From Halicephalobus mephisto (lineage: Eukaryota > Nematoda > Chromadorea > Rhabditida > Panagrolaimidae), in contig SWDT01000028.1 in assembly GCA_009193035.1 (NCBI GenBank), positions 233,784 through 297,783 on the forward strand: 64,000 nt of DNA, read 5' to 3'. Below are positions 10,868-22,790 of this stretch, in pieces (position 1 is the first letter of the stretch; the number at the start of each line of letters is the position of its first letter). Below the pieces are notes generated by a model. That model was not told where the DNA came from, made no database searches, and saw nothing but the letters and a program-made list of their open reading frames with translations. The translations under genes were made by a program, and so were the position numbers.

Positions 10868-13800
10868 TCATTTGGGAATCTCATTTGAACCCGATGGCTT
10901 TTGTTCATTGTTGTTTTCAAGGGGCCATGATCGTTGATTACTGAGATCGACAGGACTTATGTAATCTCTACCAGTAGGTAATGGATTTGGAGATTGGGAT
11001 CTCATTGAAAGATTCATTTTACTTCTTTTTTGTTCTTGATCTAATGAAATTCCATTTGTTTGAGTTGATGAATCAACAACAGGACTTTGGGATCTTTGAC
11101 GATTTAATCTATTTGTTGAAAGGGGGATTTTTGATGATGGATTTGTTTGAGTTTCAGAATCAACCAAACCTTTTGTCTGAAAAGGTTTTGAATTAAAAAT
11201 TATGAAATTTTTTCTATGGAATTTTAGTACAAAATTTGAATATTTTTAAAATTTAAAAAGTACTTGGAATACGGTAATTAGACTCATCTTCAATCTGGAT
11301 TCTGAAATTCAAATTCAATTTCGACTTTGGATTCTATAACCTTAATTATTGTATTTTAAATACTTGTAAACTCAAAAAATATCTAAAACAATAATCAAAT
11401 TCATAAATTCCGAATCTGGATTCTGAAATCTACTTCTAATTTCGACTTCAGATTCAGAATCTATAACCTTGAGTACAGTATTCCAATTACTTCTAAATTT
11501 TAAAACATTCAAAATAGTGAAATAAATTTAAAAATTAAAAACTTACAGGAGTACGTATTCCTATACTTCTCTTAGATTCCATTACAGTATCTCTTACATG
11601 AGAACTTGAAAAACTAGTACCGGAAATAGGAGGAATAATCCTTGGTTGACCTCGTGGAAATGGATTTCTATCGTTCAAAGCAGATGCTGCTGTTTCTGAT
11701 CTCCATGAGTTCAAAAAAGACGGAACAGGTGGCATTGACGATGCTAGAGGAGTTGTTGAACCATTGATTACTTTAGACAAATTAGGATTAGATGTACTTT
11801 TATCTTCTGTAGAAGATATAATTCTAGGATTTGTTAATGATGTCGACATTAATCTTGTTGGAGATATAACTTGAACTCTAGGGTTCGACAATCTGTTAGG
11901 TATTGGTGATGTTGGGGGTCGAGGAGGAGTACTTTCAAAAACACCAGATAATCTAGACATATTCAATGCCAAAGGCGATACAGTTCTATCTGCTGCATTA
12001 ACCACAGGTATTGCTGCTCCATATATACTGTCATTCAAACTACCACCTCCCACAGATTCATATTCGTTTGCAATTGTCGAATAATAATGTTCTCTTATTC
12101 TTCCATTTCCTGATTCATCCGTTTGATCTGTTGCTTGATTTTGTCGTTGTCTTAGACGTTCTCTAACAACATCCACTGTTTCTCTAACGGTCAAATACCT
12201 ATAAGAAGGATTTGCACTTGATCCACTTATGATACTACCACTTCCGGATTCGTTATTTTGATCTTGAGCAAATGATACAGTAGCAGGTCGTCTCACAGAA
12301 CTAGGACCTGGTTCTGTCGATGAATTTTCTGTTTGAATTGTTCTCATTCTTCTCATAGATGGACGATTAATTTTCGCATAAAGTTGATCAATATCCACGG
12401 GGGTTTCCCGAGGAATCGAATGAGTCGGATCTTTAACTCTAGCATAACCAGGATCATAGATACTGTTTCTATCTTCATATTGTCTAGTTCTTCTGGAAGT
12501 GCTCGGACCTGGAGCGTCACTCACTATCGAACTGAAAATTAACATTCATATGTAAAAACTTCCTAATATGGTATTTTTCATAATTTCATAACCACTGTAC
12601 ATTAATCCTATACAGTAATAAAAAGTACTGTAAACAATTTGGGTTTTCAGAATATAGTCTAGAAATTGAATATAATATTTCTAAAATTTCTACTTCAGAA
12701 ATAACAACATCTGGAGCAAACTACAATAATTTCGAAATTATTGACTATACAGTACTAAATTTAAAAATCTGAATATTAAGCACAAGTCAGGACTCCGCTT
12801 AAAACATACTATTACTCTGCTTTAAAAATACAAAAACTACAGTACAATATACAATTTTTGAACTGTTGGTTGTAATTTAATTCCTTATGCAGTAATATAA
12901 AAATACTGTAGATTTTTCGGATGTTCAAAGTAGGATCTAAAAACTGAACTAAGACATCTTTGAAGTTTCCATTTTAAAAATTACAATAGTCGTAGATTAT
13001 AGAACGAACTACAACCAGTAATTTCCAAAACACAGACTGTACTGTATGTCTTATTTTCGTGAACTAAAAAAATATAAGAGCGAAATAAATACGACGGAAA
13101 AATATAAGATATGAAATAAATCACTAATTATGTGTGGAAATCGGCTTTTGGGATTGGACTTAGGCATCTAGTCCATAGAGATAACAACAATATTCAAAAT
13201 TTTCGGATACCATAATTGGTTTAATATTTTTTTCATCTTATATTTTTTTCTATTTTATATTTCTTCCGCTCTTATATTTTTCCTACTGCGTTTATTTTTA
13301 AAAAAAATCCCACCTGTACGGATCCTCACTTCCTCCGGAATATATCTGGCTCGCAGAAGTGTACAAAGGTTCATCTTGATTTCTCTTTTTGCCCTGCTTA
13401 TTTCTGAACATAGGATAGTCGTACCTCTGACTTGATGGGTTTTCATCGACTTTGGAATAGAGAGGATCAGAAATGGAATCGTTCTCGACATCTATGGACT
13501 CATAGGTAGGGTTCGTCGGATCGTCTATGGATGGGATGTTGTTTCTGTTGAATGGCTTCTTTGGCAACTTAGGCAGCTCCCTGTTAGGTGCGGTTTGTTT
13601 CGTTTTACTTTTCCGAAAGTTAAATCCAAACGATATCGATCGACGAGAAGGTGAAGTGTTCTGAAAATCGGGATTTCATATAAATTCTAGAAAAATTGAA
13701 TTCCACTTTAATTTTACATAAAAATTGAAATTTCATACACAAATCTAGGATAGGGATTAAAATTTAACATATCAATCTTAAATAAAGATCAATTTTCATC

Positions 13801-14363
13801 GTTTTCAAATAAAAATTAAAATTTCATATATCATTTTCAAATAAAAGTTAGTTTTAATATATCAATTTTGGAGAAAAATTAATTTCCAGCAATTTCCAAA
13901 TAAAAGTTAATTTCCATATATCAGTCTTGCATGATATTTAAAATCTCATCGATTGTGGATAAAAACTAATTTCCATATATCAACGTTGCAAAAAAATTAA
14001 TTTCCAGCAATTTCGAAATAAAAGTTAATTTCCATATATCAACTTTGCACGAAATTCACTGTTTGTCAGTTTTCGGTAAACTTACATGTACATTTCCATT
14101 GGCAGTGACCGGTGTGGACCGTCTATCGCTGGAAACTTCTGGTTTCGTTCTGGTCCTGAATGATACCGTCGGTTTCTTTTCAGCAGTGTTGTCAATTGTT
14201 CCATAAGCATCATCTTCGTCTTGCGGAGATATTGGAGACCTGAAATCACACAACAATGTTAAAATTCATATATGAATCGAAAAATTTAAATAAAAAATTT
14301 CAAAACTTACTTAATCGCTTTTTTCGACCAACAATAACAAAAATTACGCATATTTTCCTTCAT
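10868..14363 (-). CDS. Scaffold-like protein with repeated tyrosine motifs, unrecognised
   Basis: Five exons: 14390-14311 (coding from 14363), 14239-14086, 13660-13314, 12531-11547 and 11176-10868, giving about 615 residues. No globular domain or membrane segment is recognised. The N-terminus has two cysteines (FCYCW) followed by basic residues, a possible palmitoylated anchor. The rest is Ser/Thr/Pro/Asn-rich and disordered-looking, with a series of acidic-flanked tyrosines: DDAYGTI, TYESI, DPLYSKV, EPLYTSA, DPGYARV, DQLYAKI, YYSTI and EYESV. These match the pY-x-x-hydrophobic shape of SH2-binding sites, so an adaptor role at the membrane is inferred. An AG acceptor 27 nt upstream of the first ATG (TATATTTTTCAG) could be a spliced-leader trans-splice site. 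The gene is convergent with PNPase, 37 bp away. Confidence 0.7.
13670..14055. repeat. Intronic minisatellite
   Basis: Imperfect units of about 55 bp built around AATTTCCATATATCA followed by a Lys-codon-like AAA run. They fill intron 2 of the tyrosine-motif gene. Confidence 0.55.
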
Positions 14364-14794
14364 AATATTGTCATTTTTATATGAAGTACTCTGAAAAATA
14401 TAATTCTGTTTTGTAGAAAGTGAAACAGAAAGCAGCAGATGAAATTTCGCGGTCAATTTGTCGCGATCGGGAAAGCGTCGAATTTTCTTCTCGTTGGCTT
14501 TCGAAAACCGCGGTTTATTTTTCGCTTTTCGTTTACTATTCAAAATCGAACAAAACTAAAATTTTTAATTTCTGAATTTATAAAATCCAAAAATCCTCAG
14601 CAGGAGATCTGATTCAAGGACAATTTTGCCTTTTGAACAGCTTGTAATTACTGGTTTTGTTCCTTTGTTCGGAGGCAAATGTTCGTCGAAAAAGGAAAAT
14701 CTGGCAAGTATTCGGACTAAATTTACAAAATGCAAAATTAGTCATGTGAAAAAGATAAAACTGCCATGATGAAAAAAAACGAATTTTGATGAGT

Positions 14795-15135
14795 CACTAT
14801 CATTATTTAGTGTCAGTTTTTTTATTCATCAAAAACGTTTGGAATTCAGTCACTATCCATTTTTTACTGGAGCTGTTTTTGAACAGACACTATCCATTTT
14901 TTACTGGAGCTGTTCTTTTGGATAGTGACTTTGAGAGCTTTTGTAAAAGATGAAGATAGTGCCCAAAATTCAGCCATTATCCATTTTTTATTGGAGCTGT
15001 TTTTGGATAGTGACTTTGGTGGTTGCAATAAAATCAGTCACTATCCATGTTTTTATTAAAGTTGTTTTTTGGATAGTGACTGGAAAATTCAAATTTAAAC
15101 AAAAAACAGACACTATTCAATTGATTAGAGCTGTC
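14795..15135. repeat. GTCACTATCC inverted-repeat block 1
   Basis: Alternating CACTATCC and GGATAGTG cores separated by spacers ending in GGAGCTGTTTTT. At least four pairs are visible. This is the same family as blocks at 23825, 46690, 47830, 48740 and 52020. The block lies upstream of the tyrosine-motif gene. Confidence 0.8.
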
Positions 15136-15139
15136 TTTT

Positions 15140-15680
15140 GACTACACGGACAGTTTAAATAAATACCAAGAACAACAATCAAAATCCTCATAATCGATCA
15201 CTGTTCGTTTTCTTTGAGCAACGTCGGTCCTTTGGAACCAATTACAAACAATCGGACTTCGATAAAAAAAGTAAAAATAAAAATGGTATTCCGATCCAAG
15301 GTCGTTTTGGATAGCTTTACTGTCAAAACCGAAATTCAATAAAGAAAAAAATTCTTTTTAAAAACAAAGAACATTGACAATTTTGAATTCAGAATAAAAC
15401 AAGGATCGGTTTTTCCTTTTTTGACAACAGTCTTGACTGACCTGCGAAAGGGGAGCGAGAAGTGGAAGCTCATTTTCGCACTCAAATCTTTTTTCGCTTC
15501 GATTCGAAAACCAAAATTGTTTCAAAATACAAATTGTAACAATTAATATCCATTACAGTAATCTGGGAATAATTACATTATTGTGAAAATTTAAGCTTTA
15601 AGAATGATTTCGACGGATTTTCAGATGTCGAAATCTGTAAACCGGTCGACATCAAAGTTAAAATTAAATTTTCGCGACAC
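15140..15680. other. AT-rich intergenic stretch, no gene seen
   Basis: No reading frame with plausible junctions and no recognised RNA gene. Confidence 0.35.
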
Positions 15681-15689
15681 AATTAGGTA

Positions 15690-15930
15690 AATCGATCCGT
15701 CTGAATGTTGTGAGCAAGTTTGTAAATTCCACTTTAATTTCGAAATCTTCCTAAATGTGAACATTAATTTTGATAAATCTGTCTGAATGTTGCGAGCAGA
15801 CTGCAAATCTTATTTTAATTTTAATTTTTACTAATATATCTGAATGTTGCAAGCAGACTGCAATTTTTATTTTAATTTTGACTAATATGTCTGAATGTTG
15901 CAAGCAGACTGCAAATCTTATTTTTATGTC
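15690..15930. repeat. Short tandem repeat with TGAATGTTGCGAGCAGAC core
   Basis: Four imperfect copies of TGAATGTTG(C/T)(G/A)AGCA(G/A) with a following AATCTTATTTTAATTTT segment, spaced roughly 60 bp apart. Confidence 0.6.
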
Positions 15931-16522
15931 TACTGTTTTGTGAATCTTAGCAAGGATTTTTTAAAGAAAATCCGAAGTTCAAGATTCTAATGCTGAGAGT
16001 TTTTTACTGGATGATGAGAGAATCTAGAAGGGTTTAGGGATTTTTGTGAAATTCTGGGAGGTTTCAGAAGCTTCCATGGAAATTTCAAAAACTATTTGAG
16101 ATTTTTGAAATTTAATTTTCAGAAGCATTTAGAAACTTTTATTGAATACTGTAACATCCTAGAAGTTTCCACTGAACTTCAGAAAATTCTAGAAGCTTCC
16201 GTCAAAAAAATAAATGTTTCAAAAATTTTTATAAAATTTCGAATTTTAATTTTAACATCCGGAGGTTTGATTGTAATCTACCCAGAGTTTCGTAGATTTT
16301 GAAATCCTGAATCGAATGGTATAAAACATTCCGGGATTTAGTTGGATTTTGAATGGGAAAAATCGGATCAGAAATTTTCGAACATCAAATTCCAGTGTTC
16401 CAAAAATTTGGCAAAAGGCGCCGAATGAAAATTGCGCGCTTATTCGTTTCGAATTTTTTGTTTTTTCGAAATTTCCTGTTTTTTCTATTTTACTTTTTAC
16501 TTTTTACTTTTTATTTTTTATT

Positions 16523-19500
16523 ATGAACAAATTGAATCCAGATCTTTTTATTGATCTGTACCAACAGCTGTTATCTGTTAATTTCGATTCTCCAGAAGAA
16601 CAATGTTGTTCAATTTCGAAATATGTATTGTCAGGAAGAGAACCGATTTTTGTTTTTTCTTCTTTTACTTCCAAAGCCCAGGAAGTTGATACAGAAACAA
16701 AATTACTCAAAAATGGATCTATTAGGCCTGGGAGAATCCTCTTTCCGGATAATGTTTCTTTTCCGTTGGACAAGAAACATAAATTTTTGATGTTTGGGAA
16801 ATTTTACTACATCGTCGGAAAATCCATCAAGAAACTGAAATTGATGAAAATCAAGTATTTGCCAGATGAGTTGCTCCGAGGGCTGAAGGATAACCCAGGT
16901 AAGTGGAGGTTTTTATATGAAAGTTAATTTTTAAATTGAATTTTTATATGAAAATTGGTTTTGAAATATGATTTTTATATGAAAATTAATTTTTAAGTTG
17001 GATTTATATATGAAAATTGATTTTTAAGTTGGATTCATATATGAAAGTTAATTTTTAAGTTGGATTTTTGTATGAAAATTGGTTTTGAAATGTGGTTTTT
17101 ATATGAACAACGACGACAATCTGTTTTCGATGAAGTACTTTGGTGTTTTGATTTTTTGGATGTTTAGAAGCACTTTCGTATATAATCTTTAGGTCTGGAG
17201 GATGGATAAAGTTTTATACCTCATATGCCTTAATATAGAAGTGTCTAAATCTATTCAGATAGAATTTAGTTTCGAAACATTACAAAGTAACCGTCAAGCA
17301 AAACCAAAATTGTAGACTAGTCTAGTTTCTAACAAGTTCTGAAATTTCTTTTTGAAATAATTTAAAAAAAGTTTATTTTTGATTTTTTGAAAAATATAAT
17401 CATGAATAAATTTTTAAAAAATATAAATTTTAAGTTTTGTAATTTTTAGTCTTGACTGGAAAATTTTAAAATTTCCTTTTTAGACAATTTAAAAAAAATT
17501 TATTTTTGATTTTTTGAAAATATAATCATGATAGAATTTTTAAAGAATATAAATTTTAAGTTTTGTAATTTTTAGTCTTGACTGGAAAATTTAAAAAAAA
17601 GTTTATTTTTAATTTTTACAATTATTTTTGCAGGTTTGGAACTGCTTCGATTTATCCAGGCAAAACCGTTAATTCCTCTTGTTATTAAATCCGTGAAATC
17701 CTTTGATGAATTACACTGTTCTTTTATGGTCCTTCAGGAGATCAAGAATCTGATTCCTGATCTCCAAATTGAAACTTTGTTTCTCGACGTCGGAGAAGTT
17801 CCACTTTTCGATATTCTTAAATCGGATACTGTAGCCACTACGAAGTTCCAAAATTTCCGACTTGGATACAACCAAACAATTACGTATTTTCCCGGATTCT
17901 GTTTGAAAGAGGATACTGTAGCTGAGAAACTTTTTGGAAATTTAAAAAAATTAAGATTTGAATCGACAGATTTGGAATTTCATCGAAAAAGAATTAAACC
18001 TGAATATTTTCATGTTTTTAAAAAAGAAATTTTTCGAAATTTGGAAGAATTAAAAGTCGAATATTCTTCGAAATTCAAAGGAAACGCTCTCCGGACCTTC
18101 ACGACGGAGAAGGCCAAAAATCTTCAAAACGTTTTTGACGAATTTTGCACCGAATTGATTCAGTTTCCAGAAAAATTAAAAGTCGAAATGAAAGGAAAAC
18201 ATATTTTTTTTCCTCTTCACAGCAGAAGACCCGAGGTCGGTTTTTAGGTGATTTCGACATATTCAAATTTCGGAAAATTGGAATTCTGTGATTTTTGAAA
18301 CGGAATTTCGTGGGAGATTTTAGAACTTGGAATACTATGGAAGATTCTGGAGTTTTCCAGAATCATAAAAGTCTTGAATTTTGTGACGATTTTTAGAATT
18401 TGAAAATTTTATTAAAGTTTTTAAAATTTGATGAAAAATTCTGAAATTTTCCAGAGTCATAAAGTTTTTAAAGTTTTATAAAAATTTCTCAAATTTGAAG
18501 ATTTCCAAACTTTTAAGAATCTTCTGAGAAATTCCGAAATCAAAGTTTTTAGAATTCTAAAAATTCAAAATTCGAAGATTTCCAAACTTTTGAGAATTTC
18601 CTGAAAAATTCTGAAATTTTTCAAAATCATAAAGTTTTTAAAAATTTTCAAATTTAAAATTTTTAGAATTTTAAACTTTAAAAATTCTGAAATTTTCAGA
18701 AATCCTTTGACGACTTTCAGAACTTTTCAAAAGTCCCTAAAAATTTATAAATATTCGAAAAACTACTTCTGAAAATTCATGTCGAGATAACTTGCAAAAA
18801 ATATCTATTTTCAATTTTTATAATATTATTTCAGCAAGAAAATGTTCTTCCTTTTGTGTCTATTCTGAACAAAGTTCTTCGAAATTTTACGTTCGAAGCC
18901 ACAGAAGAAGAATTTTACGGAAAACAATATTCATGGAAAATCAGAAACCAGCTGACGGACAACAAAGTTTTCGAATTTTCGGTTTCTGTATTCCAGTAAG
19001 TTTTTTTTTTGAAATTAAAATTTTTAATTTTTAAAAACTTTAAATTTCATTATTTTTATTATTTTTTAATTTAAAACTTTTTTATAAATTTAAAATTATT
19101 TATTAATTTAAATTTTTTATAAATTTAAATTTTTTTATAATTTCAAATTATTTGTAAATTTAAAACTTTTTTATAAATTTAATTTTTTTTATTAATTTTA
19201 GTTTTTTATAAATTTTAATTTTTTTAATATTTAAAATTATTTATAAATTTTAATTTTTTATTAATTTTAATTTTTTTAATATTTAAAATTTTTTATAATT
19301 TTAATTTTTTATAAATTTTAATTTTTTATTAATTTTAATTTTTTTATAAACTTAAAATTATTTATTAATTTAAAACTTTTATAAATTTAAAATTTTTTAT
19401 AATTTTAATTTTTTATAAATTTTAATTTTTTATTAATTTTAATTTTTTTAATATTTAAAATTATTTATAAATTTTAATTTTTTATAAACTTTTTAGATTT

Positions 19501-19704
19501 GACAGAGAACGGTACATTCGGGAACTTGAGGCACAAGCAGAAGAAGACAAAAATTTGCCGAATTACAGTTCTTCTGAAAACGAAGAAGACGACGAAGAAA
19601 TGTTGATCGACAAAAAAGTAGACGATTTCGATCTAGATCCTCCAGGTTCAGAAGACAATTCAGAATTCGACGATGACAGTGATGACGAAGATTTCGAAAT
19701 TTAA
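16523..19704 (+). CDS. Unrecognised protein with acidic C-terminal tail (possibly nematode F-box-associated type)
   Basis: Four exons: 16523-16898, 17634-18235, 18835-18995 and 19497-19704, all joining in phase to about 448 residues. No signal peptide or membrane segment is seen. The middle (exon 2) is a leucine-patterned region (ETLFLDVGEVPLFDILKS, later LEELKVEYS) that recalls the FTH/DUF38-type region of nematode F-box-associated proteins, but no F-box was recognised at the N-terminus. The last exon is strongly acidic (EDDEE, DDDSDDEDFEI at the end). Introns are long and AT-rich, with internal tandem repeats. The Met at 16523 is chosen because the frame upstream is low-complexity. Function is unknown and the family guess is weak. 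Confidence 0.7.
16905..17120. repeat. Tandem repeat in intron 1
   Basis: About five units of roughly 43 bp, each with TATATGAAAATT and TTTAAGTTGGATT, at the start of the 735-bp intron. Confidence 0.6.
17150..17345. repeat. Diverged interspersed repeat, second copy
   Basis: Shares an ordered set of blocks with 8950-9180 in the PNPase intron. Confidence 0.4.
17345..17610. repeat. Two-copy tandem repeat in intron 1
   Basis: Units of about 120 bp containing TCTTGACTGGAAAATTT and TTTTTGATTTTTTGAAAA, directly before the exon 2 acceptor. Confidence 0.55.
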
Positions 19705-19706
19705 AT

Positions 19707-20961
19707 TTATCGATTTTTGATTTTTTTTCTTTTTTCTTCTTCGATGTGACTTATCGCAAATTGGATAAAAACGAATCCAAAAAGTTCAAAACCGACAGTT
19801 ATGGATCCAATAACGAAAACCCCCAAGGCAAAGTTGTCAGTATCTGGATGGCTGAGAGTCATCACAGTTCGGTAATGTTCGTTCGGATATTTGGAAGCAC
19901 AGAAGAGGATGATCGTAATAGCAACTCCAAAGATGATTAAAATCCCCTAAAATTAATTTTTAAAATATTCGAATCTCAACACAAAAATTTACTTTTTTGG
20001 GTCTCAGAGCGAAATCAGAATTTTATTAGATCCTAACACGAAAATTAAATGTTAAATTTTAAAACGAAAGTCAAACTTTTTAGGTCTCGGAGCGAAAGTT
20101 AAATTTTGTCGGACTTTAGATCTCAACACGAAAATTAACTGTTAAATTTCGAAACGAAAGTCGAACTTTTTAGGTCTCGGAGCGAAAGTTGAATTATATC
20201 AATTCTTACTGCGAAACTCTTTCAATATCTGATGACCTTGATGCGCGAAAGGACTAGATATCATACAATGCAACCCCGGGTACCCGAAGCAAACAGCTAC
20301 CGTACCACTAAAATCTACGCACAAAAGTATATATGAAAACGGTTCTAATGTATCAGATACATTGTATTTAATGTTCAATACATTATATACAGTACATTGA
20401 TATCAGCTTAATATATCAGATATACTGAATATAATGTATCCGATACATTAGAATCATTTTAATATATTGATACATTATATACAGTACACTGATATTAACT
20501 TAATATATCGGATATATCAGATATACTGAATATAATGTATTCGATATATCAGAACTGTTTTAATATACCCATTTATACCATGTACCTATTTTATTGTGTA
20601 CAAGATGATGAAATCGTAAACGACGAACCAACGGTTGAGTTCGTTCTTGTATCACAAACTCACGGAACTTGTGACTTTAGGACTACAATCGGACTTAACT
20701 AATCAACTGTGGTACAAATCGACTAGAAACAAGAATTATCACAAAAATGGAACTTACATTGACAATCATCATCGCTGTGTAGACCTCAGTACTGGATTTG
20801 AAACTCATGACGAACATGATCCCCGAAAATACCAAGTAAACACCAGCGGCAAAGATCTCCTGGGAGATCCCGATAAGCCAAACATAAACTAATCCGACAA
20901 CCCCAGTTATCACTGAATAAAAATAGAGAATTTTGATCCAAAAAAACACGTTCAAATTCAT
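19707..20961 (-). CDS. Small four-transmembrane protein, unrecognised
   Basis: Two exons: 20961-20758 and 19946-19707, joined in phase 0, giving 147 residues. Four hydrophobic segments are visible at about residues 5-30, 35-55, 66-84 and 105-128. A short loop between TM3 and TM4 contains NEHYRTVM, and the C-terminal tail is basic (EEEKRKKIKNR). The topology is tetraspan-like but lacks the CCG motif of true tetraspanins. The 811-bp intron contains a terminal-inverted-repeat element and a direct repeat with GGTCTCGGAGCGAAAGTT. The stop codon is 2 bp from the stop of the convergent gene ending at 19704. Confidence 0.6.
20000..20200. repeat. Direct repeat in four-TM gene intron
   Basis: At least two copies of a roughly 90-bp unit with AAACGAAAGTC and TTTTTAGGTCTCGGAGCG, plus a related unit on the left. 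Confidence 0.55.
20334..20569. mobile_element. Palindromic MITE-like element, copy 1
   Basis: The left end AAAACGGTTCTAATGTATC matches the reverse complement of the right end (ATATCAGAACTGTTTTAATA). The interior is rich in TATCAGATAC/GTATCTGATA-like inverted blocks with an internal duplication. Its ends match the element at 51577-51713. No coding capacity. Confidence 0.55.
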
Positions 20962-21337
20962 CGATCGAAATTAAACAAAAATGAATCACATTTTTTTCGG
21001 AATTGTTTTAATTTAAAAAATATTTTTTAAATATTTTCATATTATTAGAATTTTTAGAATTTGATAAAGTTAGAAATGCTTAAAATTTTAAAAATTTCTA
21101 AAATTTCAAAATTTGCAAAAATTAAAAGTTTCTAAAAAATCCAAAAATTTTACAAAAAAATTAATTTCATTAATTATTTTAAAAATATCTAAAATTTCAA
21201 AATTTGCAAAAATTAAAAATTTCTAAAAAATTCAAAAATTTTACAAAAAAGTTATTTTTTTTTAATAATTTTAAAAATTTCCAAATTTTGTAAAAAATTA
21301 ATTTTTAATTTTTATTATAATTTAAAAATAAAATTAT

Positions 21338-21494
21338 TCATAAATAAACATCGGTTGGAGACGTGTTGACCAAGTGGTCGACGTACATCAACGGCAATCG
21401 ACGAACTGTAAAATAAGCGGGTTTTTTTCTGACGTAAAATTCATAAACATTTGTGAAAAATTCCTTGTCTTTTTGTTGGGCTTTCTTCAAGGCA
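21338..21494 (-). CDS. Probable terminal exon of an unassigned gene
   Basis: After a clean ATTTTTCAG acceptor a 51-codon frame runs to a TGA at 21340-21338. The composition is protein-like, with balanced Lys/Asp/Tyr/Val content and codons such as GTC GAC CAC TTG, quite unlike the flanking AT-rich DNA. A second possible exon lies at about 21950-21898 (AEVEEHLRR-like), but its donor does not join this exon in frame, so the gene is not assembled. It could belong to the four-TM gene's strand-mate or be a remnant. Confidence 0.4.
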
Positions 21495-21499
21495 CTGAA

Positions 21500-22070
21500 A
21501 AATTTTAAAATTTAAAAAAAATAAAAATTAAAAAATAAAAAAAAATAAAAATTTTAAAAATTTAAAAAAAATAAAAATTAGAAAAATTTTAAAATTTAAA
21601 AAAAAAATTAAAATTAGAAAAATTAAAATAAAAATTCTAAAAATTTTAAAAAAAATTAAAATTTAAAAAATTTTGAAATTTAAAAAAATTAAAATTATAA
21701 AAATTTAGAATTTAAAAATTAAAATAAAAATATTTAAAATTTAAAAAATAAAAATGACAAATTTTCAATAATGAAAATTAAATTTTTAAAGATATTTCAG
21801 AATTTATTTTTTTATTTATTATTTTTAATATTTCTATCAAAATAAAACTTTTTAATTTTTTAACATTGAATTTTAAAAACGAAAAAATTTTACAGTATTC
21901 TGCTATTTCAAATATTCTTCTCAAGTGCTCTTCCACCTTCGCTACCGTAAACTAGTAAAAACAAATTATTCAAAAAGTGCATTTTAAATATGTTTTTCTT
22001 TTAGAAATTCAAATTTCGAAATCAGATTTCGCAATTTTCATCAAGGAATATTTGGTTTTTTGGTTGTACA
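21500..22070. other. AT-rich low-complexity stretch
   Basis: Mostly A/T homopolymer-like sequence. Only the weak exon-like patch near 21898-21950 stands out. Confidence 0.4.
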
Positions 22071-22075
22071 AGAAT

Positions 22076-22440
22076 CGCTCCCCTGAGGCAGTCGATCCTT
22101 TAAGTTTTATTTTACATGAAATTAATTTCCTACAGTAGTTACTTCCCTAATAAAAATGTTTCCTTACAGTATTTATTTTTTTAAAGAGTTATTTACAACT
22201 GCTCCCCCTGAGGCACTCGATCCCTTAAGTTTTATTTTACATGAAATTAATTTCCTACGGTAGTTACTTCCCTAATAAAAATGTTTCCTTACAGTACTTG
22301 ATTTTTTAAGGAGTTGTTTACAACTGCTCCCCCTGAGGCAATCGATCTCTTAAGTTTTATTTTACATGAAATTAATTTTCTACAGTAATTACTTCCCTAA
22401 TAAAAATGTTTCCTTACAGTACTTGATTTTTTGGAGCAGT
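22076..22440. repeat. Three-copy tandem repeat with CCCCTGAGGCA
   Basis: Three units of about 122 bp. Each has GCTCCCCCTGAGGCA, TCGATC, TTTTACATGAAATTAATTT and TTTCCTTACAGTA in the same order. It lies downstream of the TWK channel gene. Confidence 0.8.
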
Positions 22441-22459
22441 TGCTTCTCCGGAATATTTT

Positions 22460-22785
22460 CCTTCTTTAATCGTACTAAATTAGAAATTTTTTAAAATAAC
22501 TGAATTCTTTTATCATCATATTAAATTAACCTAAAAACCGAAAATGATTCAAAAAAATAAAAACTAAATTATCAAACGACTTTTTTTTTCAATTTACCCC
22601 TCTTTAATCGTACTAACTTTGAAATTTTTAAAAATAAATTATTTTAATTTTTTTTATCATCATATTAAATTAACCTAAAAACCGAAAATGATTCAAAAAA
22701 ATAAAAACTAAATTGTCAAACAAGTGCTCTTTCGTAATATTCACTCCTTTTTAATCGTACTAAATTAGAAATTTTTTAAAATTAA
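22460..22785. repeat. Second three-copy tandem repeat
   Basis: Three starts of TTTAATCGTACTAA(A/C)TT, about 140 bp apart. The first two are followed by an almost identical ATCATATTAAATTAACC segment. It abuts the last TWK exon. Confidence 0.75.
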
Positions 22786-22790
22786 TTTTT

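Noticed and set aside
14307..14543. N-terminal extension of the tyrosine-motif protein upstream of 14390
   Set aside because: A strong polypyrimidine AG acceptor at 14391-14393 lies inside it, and the upstream part is low-complexity Lys-rich. A 5' UTR or trans-splice outron is more likely.
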